Shown here: in pieces, positions 34,514 to 43,700 of the stretch | How the letters are laid out: every line of letters begins with the position of its first letter | Position numbering within the stretch: the stretch's first letter is position 1 | Origin: Candidatus Thorarchaeota archaeon | Lineage (GTDB): Archaea; Asgardarchaeota; Thorarchaeia; Thorarchaeales; Thorarchaeaceae | Length of the DNA stretch: 64,000 bases | Assembly (NCBI GenBank): GCA_011365025.1 | Contig: RDOF01000002.1 | Location: forward strand, 62,001-126,000 | Reading direction: 5' to 3' | Notes under the pieces: model-generated | The model's input: only the letters and a program-made list of their open reading frames with translations | What the model was told of the DNA's origin: nothing | Databases searched by the model: none | Made by a program: the position numbers and the translations under genes

Positions 34514-35374
34514 CTATTTCTTCCGAAGCACCACTATGACAATAATGATGACAACTGCCGCGACTCCCCCGCCTGCCATGATGAAAAGATCCACGGGCAA
34601 ACCGTCAGTAGTCGTTGTTGTCGTCGTAGTCTGTACGATGATGTTCAGGATATTTACAGTCCTCTCAATTCCAGCCTCGTTACCTACGTTATCTGATGCT
34701 CGGATGGTCAGTACATACTGAGTGTTGTTTTCACACTCCGTTGTGTTCCAGCTATACAGTAAATTATCACTGTAGTTGCTTGCCTTGGTCACTCCATCAA
34801 TATCGAGTTCCATCCTGTAGACCTCGAAGGTAGCATCTGCCGCAGTCGCCCTAATCTCCTCTATCAGAGAGCAGTTGTCGCCATTCTCCAAGTTCACCGA
34901 TATTTCTGGAGGCGTAATATCATCATAATAGTCGAGAGTCACATTCTGTGACTCTATTCCTTCATTGGTGTTGTCAAGAACAAAGTGCCATCGCGCGTTG
35001 TACGGGAATCGAAAGGTGAAGGTTCCTTCCTTCACATTGTCTACGGCTTCGTAACAAGTGAAAGCTTCGTCATCCTTGAAGAGGTCGAGATTCCAGTCAT
35101 CACAGATGAAGAAGGAGATATTTGTTCCCTCTATAACTTCGAATTCTCCGTATGCCCCTTTCGCAGCATTCCTAACAACGCCAATGGAATGCCAGCCATA
35201 GGGTGGTATTAGCCACTCATACGACCAATGGGTGTCTTCGGCCGTGGTGGGAACGCATCCATTCATATCCACACATTGACTCGGCATTCCATTTCTTGGC
35301 TGCGGGCTCAGTAGTCCCACTAGGAGCAGTATAATAGCTCCTGTCAGCATTAAGACGCGAATACTCTTATTCAT
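34514..35374 (-). CDS. Secreted surface protein with Thr-rich stalk and C-terminal anchor
   Basis: 286 residues: a signal peptide (IRVLMLTGAIILLLVGLLS), a cysteine-containing extracellular domain, an Ig/cadherin-like domain (TPPEISVNLENGDNCSL ... LTIRASDNVGNEAG), a poly-Thr stalk (TTTTTTTT), and a C-terminal helix with an RKK tail. Several N-x-S/T sites suggest N-glycosylation. The architecture matches that of the gene at 48855. No catalytic site is seen. Confidence 0.7.
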   Translation of the reverse strand: MNKSIRVLMLTGAIILLLVGLLSPQPRNGMPSQCVDMNGCVPTTAEDTHWSYEWLIPPYGWHSIGVVRNAAKGAYGEFEVIEGTNISFFICDDWNLDLFKDDEAFTCYEAVDNVKEGTFTFRFPYNARWHFVLDNTNEGIESQNVTLDYYDDITPPEISVNLENGDNCSLIEEIRATAADATFEVYRMELDIDGVTKASNYSDNLLYSWNTTECENNTQYVLTIRASDNVGNEAGIERTVNILNIIVQTTTTTTTTDGLPVDLFIMAGGGVAAVVIIIVIVVLRKK

Positions 35375-35492
35375 ATTATTCCCTCAATTACATTCTAGAT
35401 AGTATCAAACCCAATTCCTACACCCCTCTCCATAGACCTACAACTCAATGATATTTGTGCCAAAAGCATAATCAAGGTCATCCTGATGCCCT

Positions 35493-35735
35493 CTACTTAA
35501 TCAAGTCCGGCTCCCCTATCCAACCAATATTAGCTCCGAGGAATCTAATAAGTCCTGTGTGCCGGGTGGGGCAATCGTATTTGTCTGGCCATCTGTTGTA
35601 TGGCGGCAAGGCGAGGTTGGTGGAGTCGTGGCGGGTCAGGTCCGTCTCCAGTCTTATGTTGTGGATACGTAGCTGAACCATACTGCAGCAGGCGATAACA
35701 CGTACACTGTAGAAGGGAAAAATGTCAAGGATCAA
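35493..35735 (-). pseudogene. Degenerate linker/tail cassette remnant (cassette E)
   Basis: A short frame carries LRIHNIRLETDLTRHD, the linker peptide of the 40680-43913 protein, then loses similarity (STNLALPPYNRWPD in place of PNNPTYPPPSGDP) and stops without a membrane tail. The DNA keeps a 26-base stretch nearly identical to the other linkers (35625-35650). It is the outermost and most decayed copy. Confidence 0.55.
35600..35680 (-). repeat. Linker repeat, copy E
   Basis: The best-conserved part (35625-35650) matches the TDLTRHD-coding core of the linker family. The flanking parts are recognisable but degraded. Confidence 0.6.
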
Positions 35736-35760
35736 CGCAGATGATTGACGTGTATGTATG

Positions 35761-36000
35761 TCAGTCTATGGCATACTTGTCACTCTTGCTTGTCTTATAT
35801 GCAGTGATAACGATGTAGCTGTTCTCCTCCTTTCTGAAGAAGACCCTAAGCATGTGTTCATTCTGTTTGGCCTGTGCAATAAGATGTCCATATCCGTCGC
35901 TCAATGTAGTATCAGAGTCCCGAATGACTTGCTGGACTTCCTCCTTGCTGATTGCCCTCTGCCGCATCCGCTCAAGCGCGTGTCTGGTAAAGAGAATCAC
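35761..36000 (-). CDS. DUF4258 domain protein, RelE-like toxin candidate
   Basis: 79 residues: FTRHALERMRQRAISKEEVQQVIRD is the typical DUF4258 opening, followed by a beta-strand core (MLRVFFRKEENSYIVITAYKT). The family belongs to the RelE/ParE-like fold and is common in toxin-antitoxin pairs, where toxins cleave mRNA or otherwise inhibit growth. Its start overlaps the stop of the DUF2283 gene, so the pair is translationally coupled. It may stabilise the island. Confidence 0.8.
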   Translation of the reverse strand: MILFTRHALERMRQRAISKEEVQQVIRDSDTTLSDGYGHLIAQAKQNEHMLRVFFRKEENSYIVITAYKTSKSDKYAID

Positions 36001-36242
36001 ATTCCAGCAACCTCGGCGACAAGCTCCTCATCCTTCAACCGCACCAATCGATTGAGGTCCAAACCTCGTTGTGAATACGCCAATACTTCGATTCCACGAA
36101 CCTCGCCCTCTCTATCATAGTCAACAATCACTCCCTCTGCCAGTTGCACGCTCTCTGCAATCTCTCCTCCTTTGATCAGGAAGTAGATAGAGTCTGCAAC
36201 CTGGTCGTAATCAATTCGCACTTCCTTGGGCCTCCAGTCCAT
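35997..36242 (-). CDS. DUF2283 domain protein, antitoxin candidate
   Basis: 81 residues: the DUF2283 signature is IDYDQVADSIYFLIKGGEIAESVQLAEGVIVDYDREGEVRGIEVLAYS. DUF2283 genes are usually found directly beside DUF4258 genes, as here, with antitoxin first and a 4-base overlap. The remaining C-terminus is charged and could bind the toxin. Confidence 0.8.
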   Translation of the reverse strand: MDWRPKEVRIDYDQVADSIYFLIKGGEIAESVQLAEGVIVDYDREGEVRGIEVLAYSQRGLDLNRLVRLKDEELVAEVAGM

Positions 36243-36357
36243 TAGACATTTGAGCTTCGTCTAGATGTATTCCCTTTTCAAGTTTTATAATTACAGGGAG
36301 TATGTCCAGTAGTCGCTCATTATGGATTTGCAGTTGCATGTTTAATGAAACTGGGCT

Positions 36358-36534
36358 TCAGGCCTTACAGTCAAGTCTTCCTAATCTGTGTTCTTTCTCA
36401 ACACGCAAGCAGCCCTTTCCCTCAGGCTCCTGTGCGGGCGGCGGGAAGGTGGGGTTGTTGGGGTCGTGGCGGGTCAGGTCTGTGATGAGGGCGATGTCGT
36501 TGATGTATCGAGGTTCTCTGAAATTGTATTCAGC
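36358..36534 (-). pseudogene. Truncated linker cassette remnant (cassette D)
   Basis: A frame with no start codon reads EPRYINDIALITDLTRHD, PNNPTFPPPAQEPEG and then stops at 36358-36360. It keeps the linker but has lost its membrane tail. It lies just after the companion gene of cassette C. Confidence 0.6.
36436..36512 (-). repeat. Linker repeat, copy D
   Basis: GC-rich core identical or nearly so to other copies across the LTRHDPNNPT-coding part (about 36445-36480); the 5' part diverges into ALIT. Confidence 0.7.
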
Positions 36535-36939
36535 TCAAGATTGAACTCCTAATCCGAGGTCCTTAGCCGAGCTAGGACTCTGGCATCCTGCTTCAATGAG
36601 AACGCAGAACGAGCCCAGCAGCAATCCAACTAATGAAGGAACGAAAAACGATGAAGCTTCTGTTGGCCAAAGCATAAGGATTACAATCAAGGGAGTTCCA
36701 AACCAAAACATGACTGCGAAAACATACACTACCGCGGTCAAAAGGAATGATCTTAGTATCCAGAGATGCAATTTCACCAGCAGTGGGAATTCGCTAGCAC
36801 TGGACGCGCGAGAGGTTTTTCGTAGGCGTACTCTGAACAAGGCTGTTCTCAGGTTAGCAGTGCCTATGATAATTAACGGTGTTGCGGACAGGCCATACAG
36901 CAATACCAGCAAGGACAGATCAATGGCCATGTTTCTCAC
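36535..36939 (-). CDS. Small membrane protein, companion of tail cassette C
   Basis: 134 residues with three to four hydrophobic helices (IDLSLLVLLYGLSATPLIIIGTA; SFLLTAVVYVFAVMFWFGTPLIVILML; PSLVGLLLGSFCVLIEA). It follows cassette C by 41 bases and has its own ribosome-binding site (AAAGGAGTG), so it can be translated without the tail being fused to a head. Each long tail in this locus has such a partner. No family is recognised; roles as partner subunit or immunity-like protein are both open. Confidence 0.65.
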   Translation of the reverse strand: MRNMAIDLSLLVLLYGLSATPLIIIGTANLRTALFRVRLRKTSRASSASEFPLLVKLHLWILRSFLLTAVVYVFAVMFWFGTPLIVILMLWPTEASSFFVPSLVGLLLGSFCVLIEAGCQSPSSAKDLGLGVQS

Positions 36940-36980
36940 ACTCCTTTCCAGCCATATTAGACCAGTAAGAACTCATTATC

Positions 36981-37988
36981 TTAAGAATTCCCCCTCCAAA
37001 AGACTGCAGCAGTAACTGCTAGGCCAAAAAGAAGCACAAATAGACGCGCTCCTACAAACAGGATGTCATGGAAATTCATTAAATCCGGCGAAATGGGGGC
37101 GGCATATTTTTGCAGGAAAGATACTGACCTGAAAAAGAAGGACGTCCTAGATACCTCGTGTCCAGCGAAGAATATACCAGTAACGAGTACTGCTAATCCA
37201 ATGAATGCATGTAGGTAGTTAATTGTTCCATGAAGATATTCCTGTGCCGTTACCCAAATCAGCATCATTGATGTTACAATATAGCTACCCACAGCCAACG
37301 TAAATAGAAGCTCTGAGTGTGGAAGGAGCTGGAATGTAGCAAAGAACTGTGCTGCCTTCATTGAGATAAATGATGCCGCAGTCCAGAGATTAATCGGAGA
37401 TAAGGTAAACAAATCGCTCATTGCTTCGTCAATCTCAGAATTTGTGACTGAATCAAGAACACTGTGTGACAAACTCACGTCATTGATTTCAACTGCTCCA
37501 AGTATATCGACAGTCATTGCCATGACGAAGGCAAGTCCATGAATAGCCAAGTCTGCCAGAAAGAGTACTGCTGGCCATGGAGATAGCCAAACGAAATCCA
37601 AGGCATCATCAGCAACCTGCTCATAGGAAGATGTGAACTGCTTGGCATCCCAAGTGTCTGATACACCGTGATTTGTTCCGTCATACTCCATGCCGTTCTC
37701 GGGGTCGCCGCTGGGTGGCGGGTAGGTGGGGTTATTGGGGTCGTGGCGGGTCAGGTCCGTCTCCAAGTTGAGGTCATGGAGGCGCATCTCCACCAGGTCG
37801 TAGGAGTAATACCTGTAACCCAGGGCCACCACGTACCGGATGACCCGAGAGGATTCTGGTGTATTCCAGCGGCCAAGTAAATCGAATAGCGAAGAGGGTT
37901 CTCTATGTTGGCTGTTTCGAGGAATGCACGAGTTTTCACATTTACTCCTCACCCATGTCCTTCTCAAGTACTCCTGACTCCAGAGCAT
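36981..37988 (-). CDS. Orphan membrane-tail cassette C with linker
   Basis: The 335-codon frame begins with a stub resembling a head end (SSRVIRYVVALGYRYYSYDL), then the linker (LNLETDLTRHDPNNPTYPPP), then a tail with SPWPAVLF, a VDILG motif and about four helices. The head (signal peptide, caspase-like and sandwich domains) is missing. No convincing start with a ribosome-binding site is visible, so it is probably silent unless fused. The tail is a diverged relative of the tail at 43251-43913. Confidence 0.65.
   Translation of the reverse strand: MLWSQEYLRRTWVRSKCENSCIPRNSQHREPSSLFDLLGRWNTPESSRVIRYVVALGYRYYSYDLVEMRLHDLNLETDLTRHDPNNPTYPPPSGDPENGMEYDGTNHGVSDTWDAKQFTSSYEQVADDALDFVWLSPWPAVLFLADLAIHGLAFVMAMTVDILGAVEINDVSLSHSVLDSVTNSEIDEAMSDLFTLSPINLWTAASFISMKAAQFFATFQLLPHSELLFTLAVGSYIVTSMMLIWVTAQEYLHGTINYLHAFIGLAVLVTGIFFAGHEVSRTSFFFRSVSFLQKYAAPISPDLMNFHDILFVGARLFVLLFGLAVTAAVFWRGNS
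37695..37790 (-). repeat. Linker repeat, copy C
   Basis: GC-rich block coding the long linker form (about MRLHDLNLETDLTRHDPNNP and the PPPSGDPENG part). It is nearly identical to copies B and the head copy across the core. Confidence 0.8.
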
Positions 37989-38334
37989 AATGTCGAGTCC
38001 TATGTCCAGTTATGACAGTCGCAAGGAGCAGAACTGTCATCATGGCTGTGCAGCCGAGAATCAGAAGGGTTTCAGGTCCACTCTCAAGCATGAGAAAGGG
38101 CACAAGCAGACTCCGCACAGTTGCGCTAATAATCTCTAGGCCCAAGAGGAAGGATCCCAACAGAGCTGCCGTATCAATTACCATATCCACAGATATAGTG
38201 TGAAGCCTGTACCAATCAAGGCCTCCTCTTTTGGAACAGCCCCAGAGAACAATCGCGCTGATGGAGATACCAAGAACTGGAATGAGGATGATAGCTCCAA
38301 AGACAACAACAATTCCGACAATATACTCGATCAT
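37942..38334 (-). CDS. Small membrane protein, companion of tail cassette B
   Basis: About 130 residues from ATG 38334, which has GGTGAG just upstream; a longer frame starts at 38370 and would overlap the tail gene by 23 bases. Four hydrophobic helices (IVGIVVVFGAIILIPVLGISISAIVLWG; VIDTAALLGSFLLGLEII; LLILGCTAMMTVLLLATVI) and a charged C-terminus. It is not obviously similar to the companion of cassette C, so partners seem tail-specific. Confidence 0.65.
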   Translation of the reverse strand: MIEYIVGIVVVFGAIILIPVLGISISAIVLWGCSKRGGLDWYRLHTISVDMVIDTAALLGSFLLGLEIISATVRSLLVPFLMLESGPETLLILGCTAMMTVLLLATVITGHRTRHYALESGVLEKDMGEE

Positions 38335-38347
38335 TCTACTCACCAAC

Positions 38348-39145
38348 TCACCCGTGTAGTATTCCTGCATATGTGAGCCCCATAAAGATCAGGAGCAAGA
38401 TTCCTGTAATCGTGAGGACCAATCTCGGCAGAATGGATGTCATAACGAGCGGCTCAAGGGCATTCCAAAGGAAAGTGCCAAGTGCGGGCGAAAAGAAGCC
38501 AAATACAGACGCTGCCATGACTCTCACTAACCCACCGCCCCATGCTGTACCGAGCATTCCTAACGCAGCAATGGCGTACACAGATGCAGCCCATCCAAGA
38601 TTCTTCCCGTTTTGCACCCATGTATCTACTGCTACCCATAAAAAGGCGATTGCTGTCGCCCAGAGACCTACTGCTCCATGCATAAGACCAACTGCAGTTC
38701 CACAGGATTGCTCAATGAACCTGAAAACAACAAGTGCAGCAGCCATTATTAGGCCAAATGTTATCAGCCGAACAGCTTCCTCAAGGATTTCCTCCCAGAA
38801 TGTTTCAGTTTCAGCAGGTCCCCAATCCATTGAACTGGCATAGACAACACTAGTTGTATCCAGAAGGTCCCGCTTAACATGAAATGAACTTCCATATGAT
38901 GCAAGACTTTCGGGTCTTTCGAAGTGGAGCCAAGGCCAAGGTCCTGTCCAGTATACCAGTAGTTCTTCTTCGGCATCATGCACTCTAAGGTCCTTCTGGG
39001 TTTCAGTGTCCGACTCTGCTGCACCCTTGTCTGTCCCATCAAAGACGGTACCGTTCTCGGGGTCCCCGCTGGGTGGCGGGTAGGTGGGGTTGTTGGGGTC
39101 GTGGCGGGTCAGGTCCGTCTCCAGCAGGAGGTCGTGAATTCTCAT
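38348..39145 (-). CDS. Orphan membrane-tail cassette B with linker
   Basis: 265 codons from an ATG inside the linker; the frame is open further upstream to about 39190 and reads GLRYSNKPLIGMRIHDLLLE, TDLTRHDPNNPTYPPP. The tail shows YWTGPWPWLHFE, KRDLLD, then about five helices. No ribosome-binding site precedes the in-linker ATG, and no head is present. It shares the motif order W-T-G-P-W-P and (R/V)DLL with the tails of the head gene and cassettes A and F. Confidence 0.7.
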   Translation of the reverse strand: MRIHDLLLETDLTRHDPNNPTYPPPSGDPENGTVFDGTDKGAAESDTETQKDLRVHDAEEELLVYWTGPWPWLHFERPESLASYGSSFHVKRDLLDTTSVVYASSMDWGPAETETFWEEILEEAVRLITFGLIMAAALVVFRFIEQSCGTAVGLMHGAVGLWATAIAFLWVAVDTWVQNGKNLGWAASVYAIAALGMLGTAWGGGLVRVMAASVFGFFSPALGTFLWNALEPLVMTSILPRLVLTITGILLLIFMGLTYAGILHG

Positions 39146-39190
39146 GCCGATGAGGGGCTTGTTGCTGTAGCGCAGGCCCTGAATCGCCGC
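39055..39190 (-). repeat. Linker repeat, copy B
   Basis: About 135 bases, GC-rich, nearly identical to the linker in the head gene from the YSNKPL-coding part through GDPENG. Neighbouring tail DNA is clearly less GC-rich. Confidence 0.85.
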
Positions 39191-39537
39191 TAGTCTGCAG
39201 TCCTCTTAAACTCCTTTATCATCGGAGAGAATACCACTCTCAGTGGCACAATGATAGACACTAATGAGCCAGATGCAAATACCAGCAAGTGGAGGGTTTC
39301 CAAAGGTTCACCGAAGTAGAACAATATCTGGAAGGCGCCCCATAAGAAGGTTGATACAATAGCTCCAAGGCCAAAGGCTATAGCAATGGCTAACGAGAGG
39401 TCATCAATAGTGCCCCGATTTTCAGGTCGTGCCCATGCAGACAATCGTCGTGCAGTGAACCAAGTAAAGAGAAAGATGACTCCCCAAAACACAACAAAAG
39501 CCAACATGTCCCGTGATTCAACAGCAGCTTGTATCAT
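39190..39537 (-). CDS. Small membrane protein, companion of tail cassette A
   Basis: 115 residues with three or four hydrophobic helices (MLAFVVFWGVIFLFTWFTA; LAIAIAFGLGAIVSTFLWGAFQILFYF; LVFASGSLVSIIVPLRVVF). GGAG lies upstream of its ATG. It starts 63 bases after cassette A ends. No family is recognised. Confidence 0.65.
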   Translation of the reverse strand: MIQAAVESRDMLAFVVFWGVIFLFTWFTARRLSAWARPENRGTIDDLSLAIAIAFGLGAIVSTFLWGAFQILFYFGEPLETLHLLVFASGSLVSIIVPLRVVFSPMIKEFKRTAD

Positions 39538-39600
39538 GTTACCGACTCCAACAAGGAATTATTCAAGTTCAATGAATATTCCATACGATGGTCATACCTC

Positions 39601-40545
39601 CTACAAGCCCCCTAATACTGTTAGTGTCCATACCAGCCCTGCTACCACAAATACCCACAAGACCAATAGAATCTTGAAGCAGAGGAATATCACGGACATA
39701 TCGGTCATGCCATGGACCAGAAGAGTGAAAAGACTGGCTGTTTCGCCTGCAGCTCTTTCCGTCATCCATAGTGCCATCCCAGGTCTGACGAAATCTACTC
39801 CGGTTATTGTTAGCAAGATCCCCAAACCTACAAACACAATCATCCAGAAACGATTCCAAGGATCATCTGTGAGGTCCATGATGTCGAACGTCGTTAGAAT
39901 GATGTCAGTCGCAAAGAGACCTATATAAACAGCGATTAGAACTGCTGCAACTGGCCAGTAGGCCGGGAATTTCTCCGTGGCCATGCATGCAACAGAAGCG
40001 GCAAGGCCTCCTAGGAAGACAATCCAGTGGCGGATACCCTCGGCGAACCACTCCGCAACAACATCTTCTGCAAGCGCTTGTGCATAAGCTTCATCTGTGA
40101 TGGGGTCATCGGGCGAGTTAGAAACCAGATACGCCTCCTCAACCTGAGTGAATCCCAAGAGGTCCCTGGCCACTTGATATCTGAAGACGAATCCTTCAAT
40201 GGTTGTCTTGTCTATCTTGACATGGAAGACTGGCCAAGGACCAGTCCACCAATTATCGATTTCATTCATCAAATCCGAAGGAGGCGGACAGGATGTCATT
40301 CCATAGAACTGGGCCTCCAACCGAGTTCGTTTGCCTTGGTTGGTCCCATCATAGTCCTGCTCCTCGCCGGGGTTATTGGGGTCGTGGCGGGTCAGGTCCG
40401 TCTCCAGCAGGGGCTTGTTGCTGTAGCGCAGCCCCTCGATCACCATGGCCTTAACCACCCGAGAGGCGTTGTCGCACCGCTCAAGCAGAGAGAATGTGGA
40501 AATGCCGCTAGAACAGATGCAGATGCATTTCTGGCCGGATTTCAT
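39601..40545 (-). CDS. Orphan membrane-tail cassette A with short linker
   Basis: 314 codons. A short stub is followed by SRVVKAMVIEGLRYSNKPLL, the linker LETDLTRHDPNNP with GEEQDYDGT, and a tail with WWTGPWPVFHV, VARDLLG and about five helices. It lies immediately beside the head promoter but on the opposite strand, and is the nearest left-side inversion partner of the head gene. Compared with the head copy its linker lacks 27 bases. Whether its own ATG is used is unclear, as the upstream ribosome-binding site is weak. Confidence 0.65.
   Translation of the reverse strand: MKSGQKCICICSSGISTFSLLERCDNASRVVKAMVIEGLRYSNKPLLETDLTRHDPNNPGEEQDYDGTNQGKRTRLEAQFYGMTSCPPPSDLMNEIDNWWTGPWPVFHVKIDKTTIEGFVFRYQVARDLLGFTQVEEAYLVSNSPDDPITDEAYAQALAEDVVAEWFAEGIRHWIVFLGGLAASVACMATEKFPAYWPVAAVLIAVYIGLFATDIILTTFDIMDLTDDPWNRFWMIVFVGLGILLTITGVDFVRPGMALWMTERAAGETASLFTLLVHGMTDMSVIFLCFKILLVLWVFVVAGLVWTLTVLGGL
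40345..40482 (-). repeat. Linker repeat, copy A (inverted relative to head copy)
   Basis: Read on the minus strand it is identical to the head copy for about 48 bases up to the CTGCTGGAGA motif, then lacks 27 bases, then is identical for about 31 more. The missing segment is bounded in the head copy by a 10-base direct repeat (CTGCTGGAGA), pointing to a slippage deletion. It forms an inverted pair with 43079-43250. Confidence 0.85.
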
Positions 40546-40567
40546 CTTCTGTTTACGCCAATCGTCG

Positions 40568-40582
40568 CATTTATTAATAAGT
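40568..40582 (+). promoter_or_regulatory. TATA-like promoter of the head gene
   Basis: CATTTATTAATAAG lies between cassette A and the first of the repeated ribosome-binding sites, about 60-75 bases before the first ATG (40642). It sits inside the segment that would invert. Position-based inference. Confidence 0.4.
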
Positions 40583-40622
40583 TCCTTTGATTGATTGATG
40601 TATTTTGATGGGGAGCATGACT

Positions 40623-40714
40623 TAGTGGATAGGAGGAAAAAATGCTGAATGCGTTCGGCCTAGTGGATAGGAGGAAAAAATGCTGAATGCGTTCGGCCTA
40701 GTGGATAGGAGGAA
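40623..40714 (+). repeat. 38-bp tandem repeat duplicating ribosome-binding site and start codon
   Basis: A 38-base unit starts at 40623 and 40661, with a partial third copy at 40699. Each full unit contains AGGAGGAAAAAATG. Because 38 is not a multiple of three, the first ATG (40642) opens a 14-codon frame (MLNAFGLVDRRKKC) that stops across the second ATG (40680), the one in frame with the head protein. Copy number changes would alter the upstream frame and initiation. Confidence 0.85.
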
Positions 40715-43700
40715 GATAACTCTATTCTGTGCTCTTGCCATCATGGCAATACTGACAATGCAGCTTGTTGCAGCGACAGCTTGGACTGCAGACTCTGCAA
40801 ATCAGGGTCCATCAGTGGTCATTCTTCAGCTGTCAGATGATGCTGATACCGACTGGGCCGTTGCAGACCTGATAGACCGACTGTCAATCTTTGTCGATGA
40901 CGACCCCTACATTGCGGACAGGTTGGTCGTCAGAAAGACCAGTGACCCCACTGTGGCTGTGAATCTCTACCAGAGTGTCGTTGTCTACATGTCACACGGT
41001 GGGCCCTTTGGAATTGTGACTGGAAATCGGCTGACATCCTGGAAGACAATGGCCGACATCGTGACCGAGTCCTCAGCAAAGATGCACTTATTTGCAGCCT
41101 GCGACAGTCGCAACATCATCAACTATGGAAGCGAGGATTCAGGAAAGAAGCTGTACACCGTACCCGGAGCGCGGCCTGCAGAGGTCACCAATGTTGAGAT
41201 CACCTCTACCGTGATGCTGGCCTTGGGTTTCGATGCTCAAGTGGTTGAGGAGTATCGTATCTCCGAGCTAACCGCTGCAAAGGCCCTTGTTCAGTCTGGC
41301 CGTTCCGTTCATATTATGGACTTTGAACAGATAATCCTGTCCGAGATCGAGGCCATTGATGCATCATACTCTGACACCTATACCAGTAGCTACAGGGTCT
41401 ATCGAAAGGCTGTTGAAGAGATTCTAACCGACGACGCTGGCTTTATCGCCCTTCCCGATGAGCTAAAGTATAGCCTCTGGTTCTACTACTCGTTCTACAC
41501 TGATTATGCAGGGGTGCCCTATCAGCGTCTACTTGACACGTGTTACGTAACCTATACCAAGAACTACTACTACGAGGCTTGGTGGATTGAGGACCCAGCA
41601 CCTCCTCTAGGTGACCCTCCACCTCTTCCGCCCGACCCGAATGTCTACAGTTCTGAATATATGGAGGTTGCTGCAATGAGCCCAGGACACTGGGAGTATG
41701 GCCCCGATGTCTTTACGGGCGGCACCTATGCGGGCTTTGTCATCTACGAGGGCGATCCTTTCTGGTGGGAGGAGGTTATTGTGAATGTCACTGCCAGCGG
41801 ACCTGCACTGGATGCAGAGGGAAAGACGGTGCTGGACTCCATGAGCCTTTCTCAGGATATACCTCGCGGCTTCTATGTCCAACAGCAGAAGGTTGATGAA
41901 GTCTGGCAGAGCCCTGTCGTCGGACGGAACCCTGGACGGACAGGCGGCCTCTGGACTGACCCGGCGGTGAAGGCAGACTACGAGTATGACCCGACCTGTC
42001 CCTCATTGCCGGGGACAAGCGGTTCTTCTGGAGATGTAGACTCCACAGGCGAGTTCATGTACTTTGACTCCATTCCAACCGGGTCCGGATGGCACGGGCC
42101 TTCCTTTGTACGCACGTTGCCGTCGTACTTCCAGCTCAGGGACTTCGGGTCCTTCTCTGCAAATCTCTCTCTGGTGCACGACGGCACTAATTCGCGGCGA
42201 GGGATTGCTTCGGTCAGCCTGCTTGATGAAGCCATGAATCTGGTGGCCACCCTTGGCGTGCGGGATACCTGGGGAAGCCACCAATGGCAGGAGTTCTTCG
42301 TGAATTACTACTATGCAGGCGGCGGGTACGAGTCGCATGTTTCGTACATCTACCCTGGAGAAACCACTGGGATTGTGACCATCTGGTTCAATCCGATGGT
42401 GGGGATCTATGTTGATGTACCCAGTGATATCGGCCAGTTCCTCGTTCCCAAGGGTGCGCTTGACCTCGATAGGCTCATCAAATATGTTGCTGTTCAGAGC
42501 TACAGGTATGGCTCTGCTCCTGAGCACGATGAGCGAATCTATAATGTCCGGCTGAGCTATGCAGGGTCTGAGTACACGGTCTTTGAGGACAACTGCAACG
42601 ATATGGATGAGTTTCACCGAGACTTGGCCTTCTCAAACGGTGTCCTGGAGGTGCCCGATGGAGAGAGCTATATGACTTGGACCTCCATTGACTCGGGAAG
42701 TGGATGGCATGGTCCGCAATACGTACACACCCTTGACAGGCCCTTCAGACTCTACCAGCTGAGCGAGTTCTCGGTTCTGGGTGAACTGATACAGGGCTCG
42801 GCCGCTCAAATGGGCATCACCAGCGTAGCCCTGCTTGACAACTACGGAGAAACCATCATGGCCATTGAGTGGGGAGATGATATAAGTGGCTGGAACGATG
42901 GCTGGTTCAGAGCAGTGTTCTACCCTGAGAATGGCGGACAGTATACTCGGACCCTCTGGTATGGCGAGGACTCTCATGCGGTCACCATCAGCCTGTGGTG
43001 GGACCCTGCCACGGGCCAGGGGAGCATCTACACCAGCTCCAGTGACGTCCCCTACAACTACCTGCTCCATGCGGTCTACAACGCGACCCGGGTGGTGCAG
43101 TCCATGGTGATCGAGGGGCTGCGCTACAGCAACAAGCCCCTGCTGGAGATGCGGATCCACGACATCCTGCTGGAGACGGACCTGACCCGCCACGACCCCA
43201 ATAACCCCACCTACCCGCCACCCAGCGGCGACCCCGAGCAGGGCATGGAGTTCGATGGAACAGAACAAGGACTCTCACCAAGAACTCAGGCTGACGTGGA
43301 TAGCCATCTATCAGATGCTGCGGAAGAGGTTGAAACCGAATGGACAGGCCCATGGCCGTTACTCCACTTCTTGGTGGTTACTCAAGCCATCTTTCACATG
43401 GCTGTGGACCTCTTGGGCGAAACAGTAGTGTATGAATCGGATTCAATGGGACTCAATGAGGAGGACTTCGGCAATGCAAAACAGGTATGGGCATTCATGG
43501 GTGAGATTGCCCTCTGGATTTACGCATTGATAATGATATGTGCTGTAGCCGAGAAGATTCCGACAGGTTGGTTTGGAATTGTAGCCGTGGTAGGTTTCAT
43601 GGGTATCACACTCGGGCTGGCATGGATTCATTCACACCTGCTGGTGGATAACGGCATATGGACAGCGGGAGCAGCGGCTTGGTTCTTCCTTGTCTTGGGG

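Noticed and set aside
42003..43268. Long minus-strand frames opposite the head gene (42003-42617, 42633-43268)
   Set aside because: They lie within the GC-rich coding sequence of the head gene and show no coherent domain; they are antisense shadows.
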